In this document: one piece after another, positions 1 to 6,827 of the stretch | How the letters are laid out: every line of letters begins with the position of its first letter | Position numbering within the stretch: position 1 is the stretch's first letter | Assembly: GCA_025450255.1 (NCBI GenBank) | Contig: JANWHV010000119.1 | Location: 1 to 6,985, forward strand | Direction of reading: 5' to 3' | Length of the DNA: 6,985 bases | Origin: Chloroflexota bacterium | GTDB taxonomy: Bacteria; Chloroflexota; UBA5177; JANWHV01 | Position numbers and translations under genes: made by a program | Notes under the pieces: model-generated | Told to the model about the DNA's origin: nothing | What the model saw: only the letters and a program-made list of their open reading frames with translations | Databases searched by the model: none

Positions 1-1
1 C

Positions 2-613
2 AGCGACCCGCGTTCGGTGGAGCGTCTCGTCCAGGAACTGCAAACTCACGACGGAGCGATCGTCGTGAGTTTACACAGCGAGCTCTACTTCACGGCGATT
101 TTCCATGTAGCTCATGCGGCGCCGGTCGCCCTCCTCGCCGATATAGCCCTGCCCGAACACAGCGTTGCCGCCCACAGGGAGATCCCTCCCCTGCCCTTTG
201 TGCACTATGTGGAAAGCGGCTCGCGCATGGCCGGGAGGACGCTCATCGAGAGCCTGCGCGCCGGTAAGAACGTGATGCTTGCATTTGATGTCCCGCTTTC
301 GCCCACCTCCCCTGGTACGAAGATCGAGACAATTTCCTTTCTTGGCCAGTATGTAACTCGCTTCGATACCGCGGCATGGCTGTCGGTGCATACCGGGAAG
401 TCTGTTCGCTTCATCCGCACCTTTCGCCGGGGGCGCCGCCTGGTGATGGAACTCTCGCCGCCGTTTTCCCAGGCAACGGATGGATCGCCAAAGCAACGGA
501 TCGCGGCCTTAACGGAGCAGATCTATGAGGAAGCGGAACGCTTTCTTCACCAGCATCCTGAGTCGTGGCTCGCGTGGAGCTACCGGCACACAATGGTCGT
601 TCCCCCACGTTAG
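2..613 (+). CDS. LpxL/HtrB-like lysophospholipid acyltransferase superfamily protein, C-terminal part (5' end outside window)
   Basis: The reading frame is open from the left edge to a TAG stop, giving 203 residues. A GTG at 17 exists in frame, but the frame continues upstream of it, and family members usually have about 300 residues, so I read this as the C-terminal two thirds of a gene cut by the window. Family-like segments are visible: a hydrophobic strand followed by LHSELYF (near residues 24-30), then GKNVMLAFDVPLSP, then FLGQYVTRFDTAAWLSVHTGKSVRFI, and a C-terminal HPESWLAWSYRH, which resembles the tail where lipid A acyltransferases have P-x-x-W-x-W. Such enzymes acylate a lipid or glycolipid at the inner face of the membrane. 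The usual H-x4-D/E catalytic motif is not intact: the fifth residue after the His in HSELYF is Phe. The gene converges on a glycosyltransferase pair. The acyltransferase fold is moderately supported; the substrate is unknown. Confidence 0.55.
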   Translation, partial: SDPRSVERLVQELQTHDGAIVVSLHSELYFTAIFHVAHAAPVALLADIALPEHSVAAHREIPPLPFVHYVESGSRMAGRTLIESLRAGKNVMLAFDVPLSPTSPGTKIETISFLGQYVTRFDTAAWLSVHTGKSVRFIRTFRRGRRLVMELSPPFSQATDGSPKQRIAALTEQIYEEAERFLHQHPESWLAWSYRHTMVVPPR

Positions 614-656
614 TTCGGATCCTACCGCCCCCGGTTGTCCCGACCTTCCGGCTCAC

Positions 657-680
657 GCGGCGTCCGTTCAGCGACGCCGC
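657..680. terminator. Stop-spanning hairpin between convergent genes (possible bidirectional terminator)
   Basis: A perfect 8-bp inverted repeat, GCGGCGTC (657-664) and GACGCCGC (673-680), encloses an 8-nt loop. The loop holds the stop codon of the minus-strand glycosyltransferase (668-670), and the + strand acyltransferase ends 43 bp to the left. The position between two convergent genes fits a shared terminator. No T-tract follows on either strand, so it is not a classical intrinsic terminator, and the GC-rich arms could arise from the Arg-rich C-terminal codons. Confidence 0.35.
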
Positions 681-1651
681 AAGAGGCGCCGGGCAAGGCG
701 TGTACCCACGTTGCGCCAGCGCTTTCGCGCTACCGCTACCGCATGCGCAATGCCGCGGAGTCGTGGCCGCCGGTACGGGCGTAGCTGCCCGCGCAAGGCC
801 CACCATAATCGCCTATCCGTGACGTGCCGCGCGCGGAAATAGGCCTCCAGCCAGGCCAGGAAGGCATGCCTGGCCTGGTTCGGCCTCTCTGGATGGTATG
901 TTCCCTGCCGTTCGGCTACCGCGCAACTTGAATTCCGATGCTGACGGTACCTGGCGACGCAGGTATCGCTGACATAGATCGGCGTGGCCAGGCACATCTT
1001 GGCATAGAAGACCTGGTCTTCGTAGATGCTGGTAAACGCATCCTCGAAACCGCCGATCTGCTTCACCACGTCAGCGCGCGCGAGCATGCTGCAATTGCCC
1101 GGGATAGCGCCTGAATCGCGCAAAAGCCGGATCAGCACGTCCGGCGGCCGATACAACCTCTCAGTCCGTAGTCGCGGATCCTTCAGATAATCCTTCCGCG
1201 CGTCGTCCGGATCGCCCGTCCAGCCGTGCCAATAGTAGGTGGGGCCGTAGACCATGCCGGTCCGCGGTTGGGCTTCCAGGATCGCCAGTTGCCGATCCAG
1301 TTTCACGGGCAGCCAGACATCATCGGCATCCAGAAAGGCGACATATGCACCACGCATGTGTCGCAGCGCCAGGTTGCGCGACGCGCTCATACCGCGGTTG
1401 CGGTGGCCTTCATGCTCCAGATCGTAGATCTTGTCGGGATACTGGTCGGCGTAGCGCCGGGCGATCGCGGTGCCGGCATCCGTAGAGCCGTCGTCGACCA
1501 GCCAGAGTTCCCAGTGCTGATAGGTCTGCGCCAGTATGCTCTCGACCGCTTCCTCGATAAACTCCGCGCCATTGCGGAATATCATGATGGCCGAAACGAG
1601 GGGTCTATCATGCAACGCTTCGTTCGCCTTGAGCCGGCCCACGGGAATCAT
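668..1651 (-). CDS. Family 2 glycosyltransferase (GT-A fold), second gene of a coupled pair
   Basis: This 327-residue GT2 enzyme transfers a sugar from a nucleotide-sugar donor to an unknown acceptor in the cytoplasm. The GT-A features appear in order: LVSAIMIFRNGAEFIEEAVESIL at the N-terminal strand and helix (18-40), LVDDGSTDAG (51-60) in the nucleotide pocket, the SASRNLAL region (89-96), the DXD-type metal site FLDADDVW (107-113, D108 and D110), and IYEDQVFY (209-216), where E211-D212 match the usual ED catalytic base. RYRQHRNSS near 234-242 is typical of the end of such domains. The C-terminus is strongly basic (RRLLRRR) and may contact the membrane. I chose the ATG at 1651 because it overlaps the upstream gene's TGA as ATGA, which implies translational coupling. 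The same frame is open to 1738, but that start would bury 91 bp in the previous gene. Donor and acceptor cannot be read from the sequence. Confidence 0.9.
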   Translation of the reverse strand: MIPVGRLKANEALHDRPLVSAIMIFRNGAEFIEEAVESILAQTYQHWELWLVDDGSTDAGTAIARRYADQYPDKIYDLEHEGHRNRGMSASRNLALRHMRGAYVAFLDADDVWLPVKLDRQLAILEAQPRTGMVYGPTYYWHGWTGDPDDARKDYLKDPRLRTERLYRPPDVLIRLLRDSGAIPGNCSMLARADVVKQIGGFEDAFTSIYEDQVFYAKMCLATPIYVSDTCVARYRQHRNSSCAVAERQGTYHPERPNQARHAFLAWLEAYFRARHVTDRRLWWALRGQLRPYRRPRLRGIAHAVAVARKRWRNVGTRLARRLLRRR

Positions 1652-2685
1652 CCACCCGATTCTTGTCGCCGCGGGCGCGCCCGCTGCCGCTCCCGCGGTG
1701 TCTCCGCCGCGGATATACGCGCCCTGGACGTACCACACCGTGACAAGTCCGCGGAATCGTATTCGTCAAGCCGGCCCCAAAGGCCGCAGTCACCGATCAC
1801 CGGTACCCGCAGGCCGGCGAGAAGGCCGCGGAAATACATCACGATCCACATGCTATGGCTTCCCCGGACCCGGCCGGAAAGGACCCGGGGCCAGACGATA
1901 AACATCAGCATTTTGATGATGTGTCCTAGGATAATGAACGGCGCTGCCCTATCGCCACGGCGCAGAAACTTCATGTCCTGAGCGCCGAATCCGTAGCCAT
2001 AGCTGCGCAGGAGCGCTCGTGTGCCCGTGCGCGCGTACAGGCGGGCGCCGTAATGAGCGACCGTGATCCGCGGCGTACGCAGAACGGGGTACCCCACGGC
2101 CAGATGACGGTAGGCGTAATCGCGATCCTCAATGTTGAACTCCGCGCCTGGTCCGGCATGCACATCGAATGGCCCAACGTGCCGGCAGATAGCGCAGCGC
2201 AGGTACATGCTCGCACCCATAATGCTCCCCGCCCGTAAGAACGCTAACCGGCCGCGGAGGATCCGCTCCCTGGCGATCTCGTGCCCCGGAATGAAACATC
2301 GCCTCGGATCGTGTGGGACTGGCTGTACCTGACCAAAGATCAGGGGAATCTCGGGATGGCGCCTGAAAGCGGTCGCCACGTCGCGCAGCCAGCGTGGCCC
2401 GACCGTGCAATCGTCGTCGATGAATGCGAGGATCTCCGCCTGCGTTGATCGTAGCGCCAGGTTCCGAGCACGGGTCAGCCCTTTTTCGGGCATGCGGTAG
2501 TAGTGCAGGCGCGGCAAGCGCTCGCGAAAGCGTTCTACCACTATCCGGGTCTCGTCATGGTCGCTCTGATCGATCACCAGAACGTGCCAGTCGGGATACC
2601 TGACCTTGCTGAGACTATCAAGACACCGTTCCACGTCGAGGGGCCGGTTGCGGGTGGGAATAGCGACGGTTATCGAAGGCGGCAT
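1648..2685 (-). CDS. Family 2 glycosyltransferase with hydrophobic C-terminal segment, first gene of a coupled pair
   Basis: This is a 345-residue GT2 enzyme. SITVAIPTRNRPLDVERCLDSL (4-25) is the classic first strand and helix, VLVIDQSDHD (35-44) the nucleotide-binding strand, GLTRARNLAL (69-78) a signature of the family, and AFIDDDCTV (87-95) carries the metal-binding D90-D91-D92. GSIMGASMYLR (153-163) and NIEDRDYAYR (184-193, E186-D187) fit the acceptor-side loop and catalytic base. A hydrophobic stretch at about 249-267 suggests a membrane-associated helix. The tail beyond about residue 305 is charged and Arg-rich, without recognisable structure. The start is the ATG at 2683-2685; an in-frame stop lies 22-24 bp upstream, and the leader has no clear Shine-Dalgarno sequence. 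Its TGA overlaps the next glycosyltransferase by 4 bp. Family assignment is secure; the sugar and acceptor are unknown. Confidence 0.92.
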   Translation of the reverse strand: MPPSITVAIPTRNRPLDVERCLDSLSKVRYPDWHVLVIDQSDHDETRIVVERFRERLPRLHYYRMPEKGLTRARNLALRSTQAEILAFIDDDCTVGPRWLRDVATAFRRHPEIPLIFGQVQPVPHDPRRCFIPGHEIARERILRGRLAFLRAGSIMGASMYLRCAICRHVGPFDVHAGPGAEFNIEDRDYAYRHLAVGYPVLRTPRITVAHYGARLYARTGTRALLRSYGYGFGAQDMKFLRRGDRAAPFIILGHIIKMLMFIVWPRVLSGRVRGSHSMWIVMYFRGLLAGLRVPVIGDCGLWGRLDEYDSADLSRCGTSRARISAAETPRERQRARPRRQESGG

Positions 2686-2756
2686 ATATACCGTTTCACT
2701 GCAGCGTCAAATGCTTCGGAAGCCGCTACCGATTCGCACCTGATGCAGTTCATCAT
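2670..2756 (-). other. Possible 28-codon leader ORF overlapping the glycosyltransferase start
   Basis: On the minus strand an ATG-ATG pair (2756-2751) follows the purine-rich run GGGGGTGAA, a better ribosome site than that of the glycosyltransferase downstream. The ORF encodes 28 residues starting MMNCIRCESVAASEAF and ending in Arg-rich residues. It stops with TAA at 2670-2672, 16 bp inside the glycosyltransferase gene. Such an overlap could deliver ribosomes to the poorly marked ATG at 2685. A frame this short can also arise by chance, and I recognise no homologue. Confidence 0.2.
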
Positions 2757-2845
2757 TTCACCCCCAGTACCGTCGTACCGCCATCTCTCGATCGCTGGCA
2801 GCACATGTCACGGCGCCTCGGGCAATAATGCAAGCATCATAAGGC

Positions 2846-3019
2846 ATGGTGATGGTTCTTCGCTATCAACCACATAGATGCTGGGATCGCGTCCATGGGC
2901 ATGAGAACCTGTTCGTGATTGACGGCTCCCTGCACGTGGCCAACGGCGGCTTTAACCCTGTCTTGACGATCCTGGCGCTTGCCTACCGCAACGCGGCGCA
3001 CGTGGCAGCTACGCTCTAG
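2846..3019 (+). pseudogene. C-terminal remnant of a GMC-family FAD-dependent oxidoreductase
   Basis: The + strand frame ending in TAG at 3017-3019 reads ...RVHGHENLFVIDGSL, then HVANGGFNPVLTILALAYRN, then AAHVAATL. This matches the C-terminus of GMC oxidoreductases: a VHG-x-x-NLFV-x-DGS strand followed by the G-x-NP-x-LTI-x-ALA segment that carries the second active-site position (usually His or Asn; Asn here) and contacts FAD. Full enzymes have about 500-600 residues; only about 45 recognisable residues remain in this frame. Upstream, the frame is closed by TAA at 2840. The neighbouring frame reads IIRHGDGSSLSTT before a TAG at 2875, resembling the preceding RMG-x-DP-x-x-S motif, so a frameshift near 2865-2890 is likely. 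No FAD-binding N-terminus exists in the window. An ATG at 2846 gives a 57-codon ORF, but expression seems unlikely. Family assignment is by eye. Confidence 0.65.
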
Positions 3020-3035
3020 CCGTGGACGCGCGGCT
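3018..3035. terminator. Hairpin at the 3' end of the kinase gene and GMC remnant
   Basis: AGCCGTG (3018-3024) and CGCGGCT (3029-3035) can form a 7-bp stem with one G-T pair and a GACG loop. The hairpin starts inside the TAG stop of the GMC remnant and lies 12 bp past the stop codon of the minus-strand kinase, where a shared terminator between convergent genes would be expected. There is no T-tract on either side, so the call is tentative. Confidence 0.3.
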
Positions 3036-3047
3036 CGCGGGGGGTGG

Positions 3048-4499
3048 CTACGGCGCGAGCCTGGCGACCAGATCTGTCTCGAATTCGTCGAGGCCGAGGC
3101 GCTGACGGCGAGCGGCATTGCCCGCGATCTTCCAGCCGAGCAGCAGCACTATGACGGGGACCAGCCATATCCATAGCAGCATGGGGCCAAGAAAAAAGCG
3201 ATGGCCTAACCAGCCCAGGCCGCCCAGGGATAGCGATATCCGCGCCGACCAATCAATCGTCGCGCTCATGCGCCGCATACGGCCGTCGAGCCCCGCCAGC
3301 GCCTCTACCTGGCGGCGGACCGCCCACGGCGACTTTGCGCTAAGGGCCTGAAAGAACGTCCAGGAGAACAGCACATAGAAGAATGCGAACCATGGGGACA
3401 CCGCTCCCAGGACATTGCCCGGAATGCCCAGCGGGTCGATCGATACGATCAGCGCGCACGTCGCCGAAATGCCGGCGGCCAACAGAGTCCACCTAACGAA
3501 TGCCCGGAGTGCCTTCACATACAGGCCCGTCACGGTATCGAGGGCAACGACGGTGCCAACCCTGGCGAGACGCGCCCGCACGGCGCCTTCAACCGCGGCG
3601 AGATCCCTGCCCACGGTTCTCGCGTCACTGGGCCGGTCGCCTGGAGCAAGCCGCAGCAACACGGCGACCAGTCGATCGATTTCCGGATGGAGCGCGGAGT
3701 TTAGCTGGCGTATGGTCGGATGCCGGAACGGCGCTTCATGCTCGGCATCATAGCCGGTCAGCATGTAGTGCATGGTCGCGCCAAGCCCATACAAGTCGCT
3801 TCGCTCGTCGGCCAGGCCCTGGTATTGCTCGGGCGGCGCGTATCCCGGCGTGCCGATTGCCGTGCCGACCGTACCGGGCGCCAGCGCGCGGGCCACGCCA
3901 AGATCGAGCAGGGTTACATGTCCGTCAGGGCGGATCAGGATGTTGGCGGGTTTCAGATCGCGGTGGATTATCGGCGGCTCCTGGCTGTGCAGATAGGCGA
4001 GTACGTCCGTCAGCTCGCGCGCCAATTTCAGGGCTTCGAGTTCGGGCAGCGGACCCTTCTGCTCCACGCGCTCCTTCACCGTCATGCCGGGCACGAACGG
4101 CATCACCACATAGTGGTCGTCGCCCTCGCTGAACGCGGCAACCAGAGTCGGCAACCCCGGATGCCACAGGGAGGACAGCAGCCCCGCTTCGCGCGCCAGC
4201 CAGCGCAACGATTCCGCTTGCTCCTCAGGCGATTGCCCGCGAGATGAGAACAGTTTGACCGCCAACGGACTTGATCGGTCGCCGCCGGCCCTATAGATCG
4301 CGCTCATGCCGGAGCGATGCATGAGCGCCGTGATCCGGAATCGCCCAGCCAGAATGGTGCCGGGAGCAAGGGTCTGGGCATCGGCGCGAACGGGAAGCGC
4401 CGCCGCGACCGGACAGGGCGTGCCCGGCGCATGGTGCAGGCCGCACATCGAGCACGGGGCAAGCACGAAACTCGATCCGCGAGCCTCGGGTTGGACCAT
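3048..4499 (-). CDS. Membrane-anchored Hanks-type Ser/Thr protein kinase with partial N-terminal zinc motif
   Basis: This 483-residue protein phosphorylates Ser/Thr on unknown targets. Residues 53 to about 300 form the kinase domain: LAVKLF with ATP-anchoring K82, E104 as the likely helix-C glutamate, HRDLKPAN (179-186) with catalytic D181 and N186, DLG in place of DFG (199-201), GTPGYAPPEQY (216-226) in the activation segment, and SDLYGLG (234-240). All catalytic residues are present. The glycine loop is weak: ALMHRSGMSAIY lacks the first two glycines. The N-terminus has C16-x2-C19 and C29 with adjacent His, a reduced form of the zinc ribbons often fused to kinases. After the domain there are hydrophobic stretches near 336-354, 366-385 and 420-458, probably three or four membrane helices, then a short charged tail. 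There are no PASTA or other extracellular sensor repeats. GGAG sits 7 nt before the ATG. It starts 29 bp after ppk1, so co-transcription is likely. Confidence 0.92.
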   Translation of the reverse strand: MVQPEARGSSFVLAPCSMCGLHHAPGTPCPVAAALPVRADAQTLAPGTILAGRFRITALMHRSGMSAIYRAGGDRSSPLAVKLFSSRGQSPEEQAESLRWLAREAGLLSSLWHPGLPTLVAAFSEGDDHYVVMPFVPGMTVKERVEQKGPLPELEALKLARELTDVLAYLHSQEPPIIHRDLKPANILIRPDGHVTLLDLGVARALAPGTVGTAIGTPGYAPPEQYQGLADERSDLYGLGATMHYMLTGYDAEHEAPFRHPTIRQLNSALHPEIDRLVAVLLRLAPGDRPSDARTVGRDLAAVEGAVRARLARVGTVVALDTVTGLYVKALRAFVRWTLLAAGISATCALIVSIDPLGIPGNVLGAVSPWFAFFYVLFSWTFFQALSAKSPWAVRRQVEALAGLDGRMRRMSATIDWSARISLSLGGLGWLGHRFFLGPMLLWIWLVPVIVLLLGWKIAGNAARRQRLGLDEFETDLVARLAP

Positions 4500-4506
4500 G
4501 CGTTTG

Positions 4507-4510
4507 CTCC
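4507..4510 (-). promoter_or_regulatory. Ribosome binding site of the Ser/Thr kinase
   Basis: On the minus strand GGAG lies 7 nt upstream of the ATG at 4499, inside the 29-bp gap after ppk1. It fixes the kinase start and shows the gene can recruit ribosomes independently even if co-transcribed. No promoter-like or terminator-like sequence is visible in this gap. Confidence 0.65.
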
Positions 4511-4528
4511 AGCTACAAGAGGTGTCCG

Positions 4529-6784
4529 TTAAACGGGATGCGCCGGGCCCGCGCTGCCGGCCGCCTGCGCCAGGAAGTGCGCCTGGCTGTCGAACGGCGC
4601 CTCATCCGGACCGGGCGTCACGGGATCGTACTCCCCATCGGTCCGTAACTCCCAGCAGTTCACGGTGTCGCGCATCTGCGCATCCAGGACGTCGCCGCGC
4701 AGGAAGGCGCGGAGGCCGGCATCCTCGACCGGGAACAATGTCTCGACCCGCCGGTCCAGGTTCCGCGGCATCAGGTCGGCACTGCCCAGGTAGATCTCCT
4801 CGTCGCCCCCATTATTGAAGTAAAAAATGCGGCTGTGTTCGAGGAAACGCCCCACGATGCTGGTTACCCGCACGCCCTCGCTCACGCCAGGGACGCCTGG
4901 CCGCAGGCAGCAGACGCCGCGGACCAGCAGATCGATGCGTACACCCGCCTGCGCCGCGCGGTAGAGCGCATGTATCATCTCCGGATCTACCAGCGAGTTC
5001 ATCTTGAAGATCAGCCGCCCGTCTCCGTTCCTGGCATGGCAGGCGATCTCGCGGTCGATCCGCTCCAGCAGGCTTGGGCGCAAGCTCACGGGGCCGACCA
5101 ATAAGCGGCGGAAGGTCGATTGGCTTGAGTAGCCGGTCAGGTAATTGAACAGGTCCGAGGCGTCGGCGCCAATCTCCGGACGCGAGGTCATCAGGCCGAT
5201 GTCGGTGTAGATGCGCGCGGTGGTGGCGTTGTAGTTGCCGGTGCCCAGGTGGACGTAGCGGCGGATGCCGTCGATCTCCTTCCGCACTACCAGCGCGATC
5301 TTGGCATGAGTCTTCAGCCCAATCATGCCATAGGCCACGTGTACGCCCGCCTTCTCCAGCGAGCGTGCCCATTCGATGTTGTTCTCTTCATCCCAGCGCG
5401 CTTTCAGCTCGACCAGCACGGCGACCTGCTTCCCGTGCGCCGCCGCGTCCATCAAGGCATCGACTACCGGCGCATGGCTGCCCACGCGGTAGAGCGTCTG
5501 CTTGATTGCCAGTACCTGCGGGTCGCGCGCCGCCGCCTGGATCAATTCCACCACGGGCGTGAATGAGTCATAGGGGTGGTGCAGCAATACGTCATACCGG
5601 CGTAACACGGCGAAGATATCCTCGCCCGCGCCGCGGAGGGGCGGCGGGATGCGGGGAGCGAACGGCGGATCCTTCAGATCGGGCCGATCCATCTTGAGCA
5701 GCGCGCTGAGATCGGTGAGACCGAGCGGGCCGTCCTCCGCGTAAATATCGTCGGGCGCGATCTCCAGGTTGGTCATCAGCAGGGTGCGGAGGCGCTGCGG
5801 CATCTTCGCGTCTACCGTGAGTTGCACCACGGAGCCGAAGCGCCGCTCCAGCAGGCTGGCCTCGATAGAGCGGGAGAGATCGGCGGCTTCATCCTCCTGG
5901 ATCTCGATATCGGCGTCGCGGATCACGCGAAAGGCGTATGATTCCACCACCTCCAGCCCTGGGAAAAGGGTGCCGAGGTTCGCGGCCACCAATTGTTCGA
6001 GCCACACGAAGGTAAGCGGCTGACGCGGCGTGCCCGCGTGCGGCGGCTCGTCGGACCCTGGCGACTGCACGGGCACCAGTCGAGGCAGCACGTCCGGGAT
6101 CTTCACACGGGCAAAGCGGTCGCCTTCCTCGGGATCGGTCACCATCACGGCCAGGTTCAAGCTGAGGTTCGAGATATGCGGAAAGGGGTGCCCTGGGTCG
6201 AAAGCCAGAGGCGTGAGCACCGGGAAGATCTCGCGGTCGAAATAGCCTTTCAGGAGCGCGCGCTCGCCCGAGCCCAGTTGCGAGAGGTCTACGATGCGGA
6301 TGCTTTGCTCGGCCAGCTCGGGGCACAAATGATCGCTGAATAGCCGCCGCTGCACGGCATTGAGCGGCTCGACCGCTTGCCGAATCTCGCGTAACTGCTC
6401 GCTCACCGTCAGGCCATCCGGCGCCGGCTCCGCCAGCCCGGCCAGTAGTTGTTCCTTCAGACCAGAGACGCGGATCATAAAGAACTCGTCGAGGTTGGAA
6501 TTAAAGATCGAGAGAAACTTCACACGTTCAAGGAGCGGATGCCGCGGATCGGCGGCATCGTCAAGCACGCGGCGGTTGAAGGCAATCCAGCTCAGCTCGC
6601 GGTTGATGTACGGCGGCGGGTCGACGGCGGCCGGCGGCGCCACGGCGGCGATCGGTTCCTCGACCGCGACGATATCGATCGCCTCAACCTGGCGCGCGCG
6701 CGCGCGTGCTCCCGTGGTCACAGGCTCGTCTTCCGCGAACGCATCATAGTTGCCTCTCGACGTCACTGTTGTAGAGTACGCCAT
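4529..6784 (-). CDS. ppk1: Polyphosphate kinase 1
   Basis: PPK1 reversibly moves the terminal phosphate of ATP onto polyphosphate chains, at the cytoplasm/membrane. The frame is open to a GTG at 6856 (775 residues); I prefer the ATG at 6784 (751 residues) because the 72 bp between them form a hairpin and read as non-coding. Numbering from the GTG: YINRELSWIAFNRRVLDD (83-100) starts the N domain, and NSNLDEFFMIRVSGLKEQ (119-136) is highly conserved. YRVG (R457) and KARWDE (R487) match the Mg/phosphate arginines. LKTHAK carries H517, equivalent to the autophosphorylated His435 of E. coli. HLGTGNYN (536-543) and FLEHSRIFYF (671-680, H674, equivalent to His592) complete the active site. All four PPK domains are present. 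Residues 26-82 are an Ala/Pro/Glu-rich, probably disordered extension absent from E. coli PPK. The stop is TAA, 29 bp before the kinase gene. Confidence 0.96.
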   Translation of the reverse strand: MAYSTTVTSRGNYDAFAEDEPVTTGARARARQVEAIDIVAVEEPIAAVAPPAAVDPPPYINRELSWIAFNRRVLDDAADPRHPLLERVKFLSIFNSNLDEFFMIRVSGLKEQLLAGLAEPAPDGLTVSEQLREIRQAVEPLNAVQRRLFSDHLCPELAEQSIRIVDLSQLGSGERALLKGYFDREIFPVLTPLAFDPGHPFPHISNLSLNLAVMVTDPEEGDRFARVKIPDVLPRLVPVQSPGSDEPPHAGTPRQPLTFVWLEQLVAANLGTLFPGLEVVESYAFRVIRDADIEIQEDEAADLSRSIEASLLERRFGSVVQLTVDAKMPQRLRTLLMTNLEIAPDDIYAEDGPLGLTDLSALLKMDRPDLKDPPFAPRIPPPLRGAGEDIFAVLRRYDVLLHHPYDSFTPVVELIQAAARDPQVLAIKQTLYRVGSHAPVVDALMDAAAHGKQVAVLVELKARWDEENNIEWARSLEKAGVHVAYGMIGLKTHAKIALVVRKEIDGIRRYVHLGTGNYNATTARIYTDIGLMTSRPEIGADASDLFNYLTGYSSQSTFRRLLVGPVSLRPSLLERIDREIACHARNGDGRLIFKMNSLVDPEMIHALYRAAQAGVRIDLLVRGVCCLRPGVPGVSEGVRVTSIVGRFLEHSRIFYFNNGGDEEIYLGSADLMPRNLDRRVETLFPVEDAGLRAFLRGDVLDAQMRDTVNCWELRTDGEYDPVTPGPDEAPFDSQAHFLAQAAGSAGPAHPV
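6694..6706. repeat. Alternating GC dinucleotide run inside ppk1
   Basis: An uninterrupted GC/CG alternation of about 13 bp lies in the codons for ARARAR in the disordered N-terminal extension of PPK1. Such runs can slip during replication and can adopt Z-DNA. Here it sits upstream of all conserved domains, so a slip would knock out the enzyme. The run is short and could be simple codon bias for Ala-Arg. Confidence 0.5.
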
Positions 6785-6827
6785 CTCGTCCGGCTGGACA
6801 CGCCGCCCGGCCCGGAATGTATAAGGA

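Noticed and set aside
411..806. Minus-strand 131-codon ORF across the acyltransferase end and the convergent junction
   Set aside because: It is Arg/Pro/Ala-rich, resembles no family, and overlaps two better supported genes; typical antisense frame in GC-rich DNA.
1652..1738. N-terminal extension of the second glycosyltransferase to an upstream start at 1738
   Set aside because: It would overlap the preceding gene by 91 bp; the ATG at 1651 forms a 4-bp ATGA overlap and places the GT2 fold at the expected distance from the start.
2683..2710. TTGACG with TATATA/TATATG as a sigma-70 promoter for the glycosyltransferase pair (minus strand)
   Set aside because: The spacing to TATATA is only 14 bp, and the better-spaced TATATG contains the start codon itself, so transcription would begin inside the gene.
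2837..3118. Minus-strand 93-codon ORF between the kinase and the glycosyltransferases
   Set aside because: It runs antisense to the clear GMC motif and into the kinase 3' end; the + strand explanation is far better.
3500..4247. Long + strand ORFs opposite the Ser/Thr kinase gene (up to 210 codons)
   Set aside because: They are Arg/Ala/Pro-rich antisense reading frames with no recognisable motif, lying over a gene with all kinase motifs intact.
4812..5372. Minus-strand 186-codon ORF inside ppk1
   Set aside because: It is an alternative frame of ppk1; the conserved PPK motifs lie in the main frame and no frameshift is needed.
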